Assembly: GCF_030272615.1 (NCBI RefSeq)
Contig: NC_081415.1
Coordinates: forward strand, 598,737,335 to 598,801,334
Direction of reading: 5' to 3'
DNA length: 64,000 nucleotides
Source: Cryptomeria japonica
Taxonomy: Eukaryota > Streptophyta > Pinopsida > Cupressales > Cupressaceae
Part shown: piece by piece, positions 43,629 through 55,802 of the stretch
How positions within the stretch are numbered: the stretch's first letter is position 1
Layout: every line of letters starts with the position of its first letter
Notes under the pieces: model-generated
Databases searched by the model: none
Seen by the model: only the letters and a program-made list of their open reading frames with translations
What the model was told of the DNA's origin: nothing
Made by a program: the position numbers and the translations under genes

Positions 43629-46600
43629 CTAATGTTCTCTATACAGTATTAGGTGTTATAGAAAAATCAATGTGAAAGAGGAGATCAAGAGAAATGTACA
43701 TACACAAAATACCATAGGCTTGATCATACAATTATGACATTTACATTTTTCAGCTGCTCTTGTAGGTTCAAGTTCCAAACCCATAGCGACCCCACACAAT
43801 ACGAATTTATTAGGCATTATATCCATTGATATTTTCCATTCAAAAAAGTTAAATGGAGTGAGGATTAGGTACATTTTGCAAAATAACACAAGACAAACCC
43901 CCTTGATTCAAGATTGGGTGACCCGTACAAATTTTGGCACTTCATAACTTATTGCTTTTTACAATGCAAATATGTCCAATGTGTGGAGAATAGGAAAATA
44001 TTAACTTTTGCAAAAAAAAAAATACTCAATTTCGAACTACTCGTGAAAAGATTTTAGAAAAAAAATTCCCGTAAAACTAACCTAGTTTAAAATAACAACA
44101 CTAATTGATAAAAAAAAATATTGATATATTGAAACTAGCCTTCCAACCACTAGTTACAATCAGCTCAAAGTAAGCTTTTCAACGACTATTCACACTTGAA
44201 AAAAGCCTCATTATTTGCAAGATAGTTTTAAAAAAAAAAAGCTGCCCCCTCTACACTCACTATAATTGTTCCAATCATTTAATTATGCAGTGATAAATGG
44301 TTAGATAAGCATAAAGTTTTAACTTTAAATGTTTAACTGTTGTTAAATGCCAACCATCAATGCAAACAAGAAATATCCTTTGCCATTATGTTGAGTCAAA
44401 AAGTAGTTGCAAGGGATTTTGGTTGGAAGCCTACATGGAAGAAGCGTATGAACAATAGAGACTCATTCAAATGCAACATTGTGGACATGGGTAGGAGTCC
44501 AAAAAAGGTTGATATGTTGGCCAAACAAAATCCTCTTTATTGATGTTAGTAAAAAAGAAATGCTTTGTACCTACCATACATAGTTGTAAAAGGTGTTTGA
44601 TCTTCATGGTAGATGATCAAAGTCGTCTCCCTGTGCCCAAAAGAATTGTGAGAAGAAGCATGAAATAAAGTTGCTTAATAACAAACAAAGATGCCTAAAA
44701 TATGAGACTTTGCAAGGATTTCACTAGTAAACCCGTCAAACAGTTAAAGGATTTTTTCTCACAAAGAAATTGTGCTCGACAAGATACTGGAAGACAAATC
44801 TATCTAGAAACCTGCACATGGGCAACAAAATTTCTGCAAAAAATTTATTTTTTTCACAAAATGGCAAAGTGGGTAGAGGGTTGATTGACCTTTTGTTATT
44901 TTTTCATCTTTTTATAAGTTGTAAAAAAAAAACGAAAATATATGAAAATTTATCCTCTTTATAAAACTATGTGTTGGAATCATGTTGATGTGGGAAGAAA
45001 TGTGAAATCATGGCCCTAATATCATGTTGGAGTAAGCTAGAATTTGAAAGCAAAAAAATAAAGTTTCTATTAATGAAACAATAAACACAAAGGATAATCT
45101 ATCATATGAATGAAGAGTGTGTAAAATTCACATAGATGTCTTGCATATATAGGCAAGGTAGATGAGGTAGGAAGATAGGGCTCAAACTATGACTAAACTT
45201 GCAAAGGTGAAACTATTGTAAGGTCACTTGATAAGTGTGTGAGCAAGTGTCAAACATGAATTCATAGGTGTTTCACAAAGTGAGGACACATGTTTCAATG
45301 TTATGAAGTGAGACAAAAACATAAAACAGCCTAAGTAAACTTAAGCTAGGTGTGAATAGGTCAATAATTAGAAAGGTGATTAGCTAATTAGTTTGACAAT
45401 AGCACTATTTACACTAACAATTTTAATATTAGTGATAGAAAGAAAATTATGTGAGAAAACCTAATTTGAGTGTCTTATTTAGGCCAAAAAGTGGGACACA
45501 TTATTGTGGTATCATGTAGTAAAAATAACACATTCATTAAAAAATTAGAAAACCATTACCTATACTAATGTATAATCCTAATTAAATTTCCACTTAAAGG
45601 ATTTGCAAGATAATTAATGTAAATCAAAAGATGTGGAGGGGTCAGGGCAAAGATAACAAACATAATGTTATGTTATATTTTTGAGATAAAAATAAGACCA
45701 CATTGTGTGTTGTCAATATTTGACCATCTTAATCTCTACATTTAAAAAATTTAATGGTTTAGAAACAAGAGTCTAAGCACTAGTATTATTATCCATAAGT
45801 ATCTCAAATTACTTGTTGAGCTTTAGTTTTTGTAAATTTCAAGATAAAAAAAAGATTTTTTTAACCTCCCTTTGGTCCTTATTTCCATGCACTTACCCCA
45901 AATCTTATGTCATTTTTGAAGGGAAGGGGGGGTTGATAGTGACTATCGCCACTCATCAAAATAATGCACATACACTATGGATCATGTAGATCCCAAGATG
46001 GACCCACACAATGTTCAAGCTTGACTATCACAAAGATATATAGATTCATGGTCTACTATGGGTTTTGTAGACAATATCAAGAATTTTGTCATGTGTTCTA
46101 TTGACAAGACCTATATCAATCCATAAATTTGAATTGGGTAAATCTTAATGGTTGATTTATAAGAACACTTACGAGGTAACTACATGTCCTATAGACTTGA
46201 AGTAGGCAACCCCTTATTTGTTTTGTATTACACTATGTTATGAGGCCCCCAAGGACTCTAACATGTGTCTTGTTCTATAGAGCTATTATGGGGATTTCCA
46301 AGTGAAAAGCATGCTACTTTTTTAATTTAAATAACCCTTTAGAATTACAATATTACCTCTTTTAGCTAAAAAGAGAGAAAAAAAGTGACAAATAAAAAAC
46401 CTTGAGTTTAAAATGGGTAAATAAGGAAATTATGTCATTTATATTTAATTATTTATGAAAAAAGGTAAATTTTATACAAATACTTGATTTATGAGAAATA
46501 ATAGTATACCAAGAGATAAACAAGAAAAAAAAGTTTGATTCTTTGTGAAAGGGTGTAATGGATTGCAAGTCATCCCTTAATATATCATATAAACAATTTA

Positions 46601-48533
46601 TGTGTGCCCTAAAAGGAGCATGTATACCATTGAAAGAGGAAGGTGTTTTAGTGGGCTATGGACATATGAGAAAGGTCATGCAATGTTTGTCTAACCCAAG
46701 GCATAGTCTACACTCAAGATTATCATACAAAATCTATGATCAATGAGCATTAGTGTGGTGCATAGGCACACATCTATGTTTGATTACACAAATTGCTCCT
46801 TAGAATGTATTATAGATAAGAGAACACACACTACTAAGGTCTTCTTAGGTCAGATAGTCATTCCAATGGTTTTATTTACATAAGTATTGAATCTATTATT
46901 AGTGAGAGATATTTGAAAATACATAGTTATTGTATTTATATCAATTTGATTGAATCCTATTTTTATTTTATTAAGTTAAATAATGAAAAATTTATATGAG
47001 AATATATAGTAAATTGATGTCATAAGTTAAATTGGTTATTTGTATTTATCTTGATCTCACTATATATATTAATATCATTATTGTAGCATTACTTTTTTAT
47101 TTTATGAGTTATAAGAGAGACCAAGGCATTTATTGGAAACAGGTGTATAGAGCACTAGAGTGCAACCTTCCCAACATTAGTAAGGAACGAATTGATGTGT
47201 AATATTAGTAGATCCCAATAAAAATATTTAACTCTACATTTTAAATAGTATTAGAAATAACATTACAAAATTGAAGCTAAGGTGGTTTACCATATATCAT
47301 TTAATGTAACAACCATGTTAAAATTATACCATAACATTGTATCATTCAAAGACCCAACATACATGGAATGTCTTTGATAGATGGGATTTAGGCCAACAAC
47401 CACTAAAAGCAATTTGATTATCCAAGGAAAATGCTTCATGCAAACAGTTGTCAATGTGAGCTAACACCTCATGCCTAATGAAACTCATTTTGTCAATTAG
47501 AACATAGTGAATGAAATGCGTACTTACTTGAAATGTTTCAAGCACTTGCCCCTCAAGATGATTCATCTCTTTTAGTGGAATGTAGAGGGTGGCTTGACTT
47601 GTGGATGCATTGATTTTAACTATTACAATATACTAGTCGGAGCAAGCAATAACAATGTTGTTTCAAAAATTGAAACTTTATGTCTAATTATATGCATCAA
47701 GTATGATTTTTCCATGCGAACAATACCCTACACAATCATTCAAAAGGGAGTCTTTGATATCATTCTTGCAAAATAGAATATGATAGTACTAAATGCAATT
47801 AGTGTCCAAATGATAGATTGTTTGGGTTAAGGCTCATCCTCTCCTTGTTACATGTAGGCTAGTGTGTTGATTGAAGGGTGTACAAAATCAAATGTTGACA
47901 TTTATAAGGAATGAGAATGATGCAAGAAATCGAATTGTGGCTACCGTCAAAATAATACTCACCAACTACTGTCAAAATAATACTCACCAAACATGCCAAG
48001 TGCATCAAAATCAATAAAAATATCTTGATAGAAGTGAGATAAAAATTGCATTTTTAAACCTTATCTACATAAAAATACATTTGATTGATCAAGAGAGATT
48101 ATAAGTGACAGAGTAATATAATGCTGTTTAGCCAATATTTTATGCATTATAAGTACCTTTTATTCTATGTTAGTGCTCCACAACATGAAAATTATATATG
48201 ACCTAACGTTAGAGAAATGCTATAGAATGGTTTATATAATAGGAGCTCACCTAAAGAATGTGATTGGCAGGCTTTATTGAACCAATTCATTATGCTAGTT
48301 TAACTATGGAATGAATGGCGTTTGTGGCCTTGTCAGAATTTAATTGATTGAAGATTGTCTTCAGGGCACTAATCATTTAACCAAGTGGGATTAGTTCTAC
48401 TATGGTAAAACTTTTAACATCTTAACCTTGATTTACAAAGAACCTTCAAAAATATTACCTGGGTGACAGCTAGGATTATCTGTTATTGCCACAAGGAAGC
48501 TACAGAATGCTGGGATTGTAAAAGCCAAAAGTT
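43629..48533. other. Duplicated non-coding DNA, copy 2; no gene recognised
   Basis: Continues copy 2 after element B and is colinear with 8986-12363 and 13521-14605. Short frames at 46558-46746 (+) and 47342-47566 (-) match those of copy 1 with a few substitutions; they are not recognised as genes. Near 47565 is the single CTCTT empty site for the solo LTR found in copy 1. Small indels distinguish it from copy 1 (for example extra sequence near 44850-45350). Confidence 0.6.
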
Positions 48534-48605
48534 CGCCGTTGCCGGGGATCGAACCCGGGTCACCCGCGTGACAGGCGGGAATACTCACCACTATACTACA
48601 ACGAC
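48534..48605 (-). tRNA. trnD-GUC: tRNA-Asp (GTC), copy 2
   Basis: Identical over all 72 bases to the gene at 14606-14677: anticodon GTC, no intron, internal A and B boxes intact, TTTT downstream on the minus strand (within the plus-strand aaaagcc). Flanks differ considerably, especially within 150 bp of the gene's 3' side. Both copies look transcribable. Confidence 0.97.
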
Positions 48606-50421
48606 ACAAGTTCAAAAATGCATATCCTTTTATAGGAATAAAGTATAATATATTTGTTAAATTTAACTGAGACTAAATCTCTAGTAAGTTGGAGCCGCAA
48701 CCTCTAAATTTATATCAAATATTATCATGTTCGCTTAAGTGTAGATAAGATAAACAATTTAATATATGTATAGGACATTTTGAATTTGAATGTTCTTGAG
48801 AGAAAATTGAGCAAATTTTTTTATTTAATATTGTGAATCATATTTCTTATTTTTTTTTATTTTTATAAAAATAAATATAATAAAAAAATTATTGACATAA
48901 AACTTTTACATAATGAAAACATCAAAATTTATCTATATTAATTGTAAAAGTATGATATTGCTCATATACACTATATTGAATAATAAGCTTCATGATGGAT
49001 AGCTATCTTGATATTTTTTTTTCTAAAATATTTATTTGTTAATTTAAAGCTCTGAAATTCATTTAGTTCACACATGCATTAGTGATATTTTTTAATTACA
49101 ATTTAATAAGAGTGAAATTACAAATCCAAATAAATCTCAAAACTCATTAAATTTAAGAAAAAAATAGGCTCTAAGCTTGTTACAAAACTTACCTTTTACA
49201 TTATTTATGTGAAATGCTATGTCAAAATTTAAGATTTTTCTTTAATCATAAAAGACAAGCAATTTCTTAATATGCATCCTAGAGAAGTTTATAAGAAAAT
49301 CATTATACACTCTAATTCTTAAGATATTATAATTGGGATATAGATATATTGAATATTTGTAAAGAGATTTAAAAAAAAAAAATTTTAGATGTAATCTTTC
49401 ATCAATATTTTGTAATCACTATGGTGTCAAAGTTTAACATAAATGTTTGGTAAGTGCACCAATATGTGGTGCCAAAAAGGTGCCACATTTTATCTTTACA
49501 TACAAACACATCATTGGCATGAAATGGTTGTCCAAACCTTTGGGTTGGATGCCCAAGGAAAATCCAACCCAAATGGTTGTTGTTTCCAATGCAAACAATT
49601 TGTCGAGAACCAAAATGACACTCACCAAATGTGAAAAGTGCACTTTTTGCATTTGACAAGCACCAAATTTGACACTCACCAAATGTTCTACATTGGCAAA
49701 CGTTCTACTTTAGACACAAGTTATACCCAATCCCTGAAGAAGTATATAATGGCAGGATGTTTGAAAGTGGTTTCAGGTAGATTCTATGTTTTGGAACATC
49801 ATACAATTTTGAAGACTTAATCAAATTTCAGTAAACAACATGCTCTTATCAACATTATCTTACTCTCTCGATCTCCCCCAAACTCTAAACCTGTAGATCT
49901 CTCTCTATCACTCTTTCTATGTCTCATTTCTACCTTTATCTCACTCTCTCCTCTATCCTCTTAAGATCTAACATTGTCTCTCCACCTCTCTCTCTTTCCC
50001 TTTACTCACTACTATAATGTAGACATTAAAATTAATTAAATCAATATTTAATTAATTTAAGTCTGTCAACATAATTAATTAATTTAATTGTGTTGGTCCC
50101 TTTCTTCTTAAAATTAATTAAATCAAATTTAATTAATTTTATCACTATAGTCCAGTAATTAATTTATCAATAAATTAATTATTCCCCCATTCTTCTAAAG
50201 TCATTATTTCTTCTAAGTCCCACTTAGTTGATTAATTTCAATTAACTAAACTAATCATGTGATTCCTACAAATCACCTTTCTAATCCTATCATTTATCCC
50301 AATTAATTCCTATATAATCATGCTTATCATTATTCCTCAATTTTAAATTTCTCCACTCATTTTCTCTCCTCATGTCACATCCTCCTAACTTTCCCACTTG
50401 CACATTAATCCCTCATCAAGC
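48606..50421. other. AT-rich then pyrimidine-rich duplicated DNA, copy 2
   Basis: Colinear with 14678-16461, including the loosely inverted block (49443-49695). No gene. Confidence 0.6.
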
Positions 50422-51079
50422 CACCTAATCAATCTCCTTAATCATTTGCACATCCCTAATCACTTTAATTAGGGATGAGTCAACTCTTCCATAAATATCC
50501 AATTTGATCCTTTCAAGGAAATTCAAATTCTTTGAATCTCCTTATGCATCCTCTTCCCAAGGAATTTTTAATTCCTTTTCTCATTTAGTTTTCTCACACA
50601 TCTCTTATTTTGGGATTTTTAATTTGTCTCCCCTTTCTCCAAGGAATTTTTAATTTCTTTTTCTCTTCCCAATGTACTTGGGGATCTCTTCCCCATGTAC
50701 CTTGAGAGGTGTGGAGACAAGAAATGTCTTTATGACATATATCTTGAATCCCACACCTTGTCCTCTCAATCCTCTCCCACTCTTTCTTTCAATCCTAGCC
50801 CTTTATTTCAAAATCAATCTTTGCCCTCCATTTTGATCCTCTCAAATCTATAAATTGGGGTCTCCTCTCCTCATTTCTGTATCCACTTCCATCATATTCT
50901 TATGTTGTCAATTTGAGGACAAAAATCCTCCATCATGCCATCATAATGCCCAAATATTGCCTCATAATCTAATCCATCTATCCCTATCATCTAATCAATT
51001 TTCCTCTTGTTGTGTAGTGGAGAACAATCCAAAAAATCCCTCAACCAAGGAGAAAATCAAGTGGAGCAGCAAGGGTGCC
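50422..51079. other. Single-copy flank of duplication, no gene seen
   Basis: C/T-rich plus strand with many aattcctt strings and an inverted ccctaat/attaggg pair near 50452-50474. Nothing coding recognised. It ends at the LTR of element E. Confidence 0.5.
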
Positions 51080-51855
51080 TGATGCAGGAGCATCCCCGGT
51101 TCATGGCAATCTTGCACCAACCAAAAATATTTCCTTTCTGTTTTACAGTTTCAACATTTCATTCTGCATTTTTTGGCATTGGCTCACCGGATCTTGAGGA
51201 GTTGAATTTTTCTTGAGGACTTGATCATCTACCTTATTCCTAAACTGAGGAGCATTTGGATCATTTTTCAACAAGTTATCGCTATCGGTTTCCGAGACAG
51301 GTTTTTGGTACCGGTTGTCTGGTTGTAATCTACCAGGATCTACTAGACCCCTTTTGTAGCTTGTAGAGCCCCGAGTGTTGATTCCGATGTTCCTTGGCAT
51401 GTGGTCGACCTTCCCTTTGATCTACATTTCATCCTTTGGATTTTCCAGAGGAATTTCTTTGGCGGAGTCCGACCTTGTTCCTTTTACATGTTAGGTCTTG
51501 TTCTTCGGCAATTGATCCCTTTTGGGTCGACCGGATCCCTTTGGATCGTATAAATCATTCTAACTGAGCATTAGAGTGTAAGATAAGAAGAGATTAGTTA
51601 AGATATAGAACATAGAAGATATATCCTAAGATTTGAGGTCCCGGTTGTGACCTGTTATGTAATTAAGCATGTTTTAGCAGGCCAGTGAGCCAGTTTCTAT
51701 AACTCGATTGTTACCGATTGATTGTAATTAGTTTTCATGTTATAAATCATTCAGTTCTACATTGCCTCCATCATATCCTTATGTTTCCGTTGTGTTTACT
51801 CTTGCTGATCGATCGGGATTGATCTCTTTGAGGTCCCTCCTAACCGATGACTGCA
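51080..51855 (+). repeat. 5' LTR of element E
   Basis: Proposed from TGATGCAGG to GACTGCA, about 776 bp, ending five bases before the primer site. The partner LTR is outside the window, so the left border is inferred from the TG and from the end of the anonymous flank. Confidence 0.5.
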
Positions 51856-51860
51856 CCAAG

Positions 51861-51872
51861 TGGTATCAAAGC
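51861..51872 (+). promoter_or_regulatory. Primer binding site (initiator tRNA-Met type) of element E
   Basis: TGGTATCAAAGC, one mismatch from TGGTATCAGAGC. Confidence 0.8.
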
Positions 51873-51961
51873 GAGCTTTCATTCCGGAGGTTGCGTTGTC
51901 CTGAGAAATTTTGTTGTAGGGTGGTAGACTAGGATCCGACCTGCAGCTAAAGAGGAATGGC

Positions 51962-52735
51962 ATGAAGATGGCACGAAGAGGAAATAGGAATGATGGAGTG
52001 CGTGGGAATGCAAACCATGTTGTGATGGAAATGTTGCGAGGAATTGCAGCCCAGTTGAAAGCTGTTGAGATAGCCCAGAGAAGAGGCCGACATATTAAAG
52101 ATGTGAGTGAATATGAAGGAGAAGAAGACCCAACAAAACAAGTAAACCCATCGGCGATTGATCCAGATGAAGAGAGGTTTTTGAGGGTTTTGAGTAGGGT
52201 GAATACTAAACCTCATTTTACCCCACCAGAATATGATGGAAAGTTGGATTCAGATGAATTGATGGATTGGATCTCGGAGATGGAGAAATATTTTGATTTT
52301 GAGAACATTGTAGAGGAAAGAAAGGTGAAATATGCCTATACCTGGTTGAAAGGTCGTGCATCTCTTTGGTGGGAGCATTTGCAGGTTGATAGACATAGAA
52401 GAGGTAAAGAGAAGATCAAAACATGGGATCAGATGGTTGCTAAGTTGAAATCAAAATTTATACCAACTGATTATCAAGTGAATCTGTTCCAAAAGTTACA
52501 GAATTTGAGATAGAGGGAATCTAGTATGAAGGAGTACACCGAAGCATTTCACAAGTTGAATATCAGATCCAGACATGTTGATGATGAAATTGAACAAGTT
52601 GCAAGATATTTTAATAGATTGCGGATGTCTATACAAGATGAAATTAGTTTGATCAAATTGAAGAGTGTTGAAGAAGCTTACCAGTATGCCCTGAAAGCAG
52701 AAGAGAAGCTGAACAAAAGATATGAGCAGAGGTAG
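51962..52735 (+). pseudogene. Gag of element E
   Basis: Starts MKMARRGNRN (a second ATG two codons later is equally possible). The capsid domain shows PPEYDGKLDSDELMDWI, YAYTWLKGRASLWWEHL, WDQMVAKLKSKFIP and, after a TAG at 52511-52513 where Gln is usual, MKEYTEAFHKLNIRS and EEAYQYALKAEEKL. This is the complete Retrotrans_gag layout of about 250 residues. It continues in frame to a further TAG near 52733, then into a Gly/Arg-rich segment. Confidence 0.88.
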
Positions 52736-53643
52736 AGAGGTAGAGGTGGAAGGTTTTCCAGAGGAAGAAGATATAATGGAGGTAGAGGAATTTGTACGCA
52801 TTAGAACAAGGAAAAGGAAGTAAGCAAAGAAGGTAATTCATAATAGAAAGATGATAGGAATTTCTATCGGAGGAGAGAACTAGATGGCTACCGGAATGAG
52901 AATTTTGGAAAAGATGACAGAAGACAAGACAAGAGAGTGTTTAGAGGAACTTTCTATAAGTGTGAGGAACTTGCTATAAGTGTGGAGGAGAAGGACATTG
53001 TTCTTTCGAGTGTAAGAAGAAAACGAATATTGGAAGAACAACAGTGGTGGAAGAAATCCCCACCCTATCAGCTAATAAACCGGAAGATGGAAGAAATACC
53101 CACCCTATCAGCTAATAAACCGGAAGATGGAGAACTATTGATGATGAGGAGAGCTTTGTGTCATACCAGAGGAGATGAAGAGCCCTTGTAGAGAAAGAAT
53201 TTATTCAAGACTAGATGTAAGATAAATGGTAAGTGTTGTAAATTTGTTTTTAATAGTGGTAGTTCAGATAATCTTATTTCAGAAGAGATGGTGAATAAGT
53301 TGAATTTGGAAAGATTGAAACATCCTAAGCCTTATTAGATAGTGTGGATTCAGGATGATCATAAGTTGTTAGTAACTGAGAAATGTTTGGTAAAATTAAA
53401 AATTGGGAATTATCATGATGAAGTCTTGTGTGATATTATGCCTATGGATATTTGTCACCTTTTGTTGGGTAGACCTTGGCAGTTTGATAGATAAGCAATA
53501 CATGGTGGGAGGAAGAATACATACACTATTGTGGCCAATGGGATGAAGCAAACCTTGTTGGCCTTGGAGGATCCTTTGAAGAGTGAAGTTTGTACGAATG
53601 TTAGAATATATTTGGTGGATGGAAGGAAATTCCTAGATGGAAT
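52736..53643 (+). pseudogene. Zinc knuckle and protease of element E
   Basis: RGRGGRFSRGRR follows gag. At 52974-53015 CYKCGGEGHCSFEC is a perfect CX2CX4HX4C knuckle, in a frame different from its surroundings. A 40-bp unit is tandemly duplicated (53051-53090, 53091-53130, one mismatch), which shifts the frame. The protease has FNSGSSDNLISEEMV near 53245-53290, with Asn instead of the catalytic Asp, and later DICHLLLGRPWQFDR. The reading is cut at 53643 by element C and resumes at 62655. Confidence 0.85.
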
Positions 53644-54009
53644 TGTAGCGTCGTAAATTGTACGCACTTGCTAGGGTGGTACAATTTCACACCTAGTTGA
53701 GCACCCGCCTTGGCGCATTTTTCATTTTGCATTGCATTTCCCCTTTAGCACTTAATTAATTAAATTAATTAGGTCTAAGGTTCTATTTAATCATCTCCCA
53801 TATCATAAAGTCGGGCCCTTTTCATTAAAGTGTGCCTCTTTCATTTTATTCCTCCAATACATCATTTAATCAAAAACCCTAATTAGGTCCTATTTTGAAC
53901 TTGGGGGCTTGATTTCGGGGGTCAAAACATCTCAAAATCACCTGTAACTTCGGGATTCTCTCTAAAATCATCATATTTGACGGCCCTGAAAATTTGGTGA
54001 AAAGTTGTT

Positions 54010-54040
54010 GGGACCATGGCGCCCGGAGTGCACATGGTCT
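54010..54040 (+). promoter_or_regulatory. LTR hairpin of element C (5' LTR)
   Basis: GGGACCATG...CATGGTCT, with A/T-rich outer arms (gaaaatttggtgaaaagttg; catttttcccaaaatttt). It lies upstream of the TATA-like box, so in U3. Confidence 0.65.
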
Positions 54041-54164
54041 CGGACATTTTTCCCAAAATTTTAGGAGCGCGATCCAATCATAAAATAAAGCTTAACCCCA
54101 AGAAATTGGCAAGAGATTCAATCTCTAAGTCGGCCTAAAGTTGAAATTAAGACCTAGGGTTTCA

Positions 54165-54172
54165 TATATAAG
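54165..54172 (+). promoter_or_regulatory. TATA-like box of the element C LTR
   Basis: TATATAAG after ctagggtttca. The same box in the 3' LTR is at 61357-61364. Transcription would start some 30 bp downstream. Confidence 0.55.
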
Positions 54173-54769
54173 AGTTCTCTTTCTTCATTTGAAAGTATCT
54201 GAATTTTTGGTTTCCAGGGGCCTTCTATGCAGCGAAAGAGCAGATCTTTGAAGACTTCAACAACATTTAACATCCATCCATCAAGCATTCATCAATTTCA
54301 TTCATCCATTTAGGGCTTTGAAGACATTGAAGAGCAATAAGGGATCACTGACTGAAGATTGGCTTGTACCCCTCCCTTGGGGTTGGGTATGATTTCATGT
54401 TGTTTTCATGTCTTTGCATAAGCCTCATTATATCATTTGTATTCATGCTTTAGATCACTTTGCATCTTGATTTGGAGCATTTACATTATCATTTACAAGC
54501 AATTAGGGTTTACTTTCTAGGTTGCTCTAGTTTGCTTACTTGCATTTTAGGATCTTGCACACACACTACTTTTACAATACAACTTGGCTATTCGTGGAGG
54601 TGGAAATCACCAAAGCGGGGTTTTGACTAAGGAAAAACCCTATATAGCCGCCCACCATACCTTTTTAGATATAAGTGCAAGTTTCGGGATTTGGACGACG
54701 CCGCAAGTTGTAGATCCGACGGAAGTGAACCGAAACTGAGCTACACACCAAATTTCAGTGCAAAAGATC

Positions 54770-54864
54770 AGGACAGGGGCGTGGGGCACCCTGGTCCTGC
54801 CAGGACAGGGGTGTTGGGCGTCCTGGTCGCTGGGACAGGGGTGCTGGATGCCCTGGTCCTCCTG
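54770..54864 (+). repeat. Three GC-rich palindromic units in the 5' LTR of C
   Basis: Units of 30-32 bp of the form GGACAGGGGCG...CCCTGGTCCT. They resemble the 31-bp units of element B. Matching array at 61962-62056. Confidence 0.85.
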
Positions 54865-55101
54865 TCAGACAACAAGTTTTAGCATTTTTCTGACAGCTTT
54901 TCAGGTTGCAAAATAGCAGTTTCAAGGGCAGAATCAGGACAGTGGCACCCGCACCCCCATCCCGAACATTTTCACTCAGATTTTAACTCTGGGTACACAT
55001 CTGCATTCTTATCTTGTCCTTGTGTTTATGGCTTTCCATTGTGTAATCTCAATTCTGCAATCTTGTTACTAGTTCATACTTACACTTTAGGGTTAATAGT
55101 T

Positions 55102-55433
55102 GAACTTGCATCATTCTATCTTTCAATTACAACAAAGGAATAGAAATCCTAATAGGTAGCCTGTGGCTCTCTCTTCCACAAAAAGAAGTAGCCAATTGTG
55201 TGATACCTCTAGGCTCTTTCGTATTCCACAAGTGTGTGAATAAAAGCGAGACTAGGCATTAGGAATTGAACTTGCATCATCTTATCTTTCCAATTACAAC
55301 AAAGGAATATAAATCCTAATAGGTAGCCCATGGCTCTCTCTTCCACAAAAAGAAGTAGCCAATTGTGCGATACCTCTAGGCTCTTTCGTATTCCACAATG
55401 TGTGTCAAAAGGTAGGATTAGGGCATGTTAGCC
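55102..55433 (+). repeat. 166-bp tandem duplication at the 5' LTR end of C
   Basis: Two units starting gaacttgcatcat (55102, 55268), each with ggctctctcttccacaaaaa and gatacctctaggctcttt. The same duplication is in the 3' LTR (62294, 62460), so it predates this insertion. Confidence 0.9.
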
Positions 55434-55460
55434 TAGTCTCGCTTTTTCCCCTACACATTT

Positions 55461-55479
55461 TGGTGAACCCGACGTGAAT
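55461..55479 (+). promoter_or_regulatory. Primer binding site of element C (tRNA-Trp, 19 nt)
   Basis: TGGTGAACCCGACGTGAAT, three bases after the LTR. It is the same tRNA as element B, but the match ends after 19 nt. Confidence 0.85.
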
Positions 55480-55802
55480 TCCAATCTTCTCTAATTCTTA
55501 TTTATGTTTTCAAATTTGAGTATTTATGCTATTTCAAATTCAAATTTGTATTTACAAGTTTTAATTTCTTGCAAGATTCAAAAATTTAGAGGAAATTTTT
55601 GCTAAAAACCTTAATTTTTCAATTCAAAGTTGAACTTGTGGATAGCTTAATTGAGATCAATAATTTCAAATCTGATTTAGGAACTCATTTGAATCAAAAA
55701 TTTCATTTTCTAAATCTACATTCTAAGTGCTTGCATTGGTTAAAATTAAACATTTCCTTCTATTTTGCATGTGTTATCATTTGAAAGAGGAAAATTGTTG
55801 TC

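Larger units (their letters stand above)
31496..50421 (+). repeat. Segmental duplication, copy 2 (interrupted by H and B)
   Basis: Colinear with 6726-16461. Removing solo LTR H (31570-33032) and element B (35756-43623) restores continuity at sites that are empty in copy 1. The left end cannot be fixed because copy 1 is truncated at 6726. The right end is where catcaagc continues into cacctaatc, while copy 1 meets element D. Confidence 0.88.
53644..55457 (+). repeat. 5' LTR of element C
   Basis: 1814 bp. Features in order: hairpin (54010-54040), TATATAAG at 54165-54172, three GC-rich palindromic units (54770-54864), and a 166-bp tandem duplication near the end (55102-55433). Confidence 0.96.

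Noticed and set aside
48433-48615. Minus-strand frame containing CHAGDPGSIPGNG
   Set aside because: It is a translation of the tRNA-Asp gene itself, a well-known artefact peptide of tRNA sequences.
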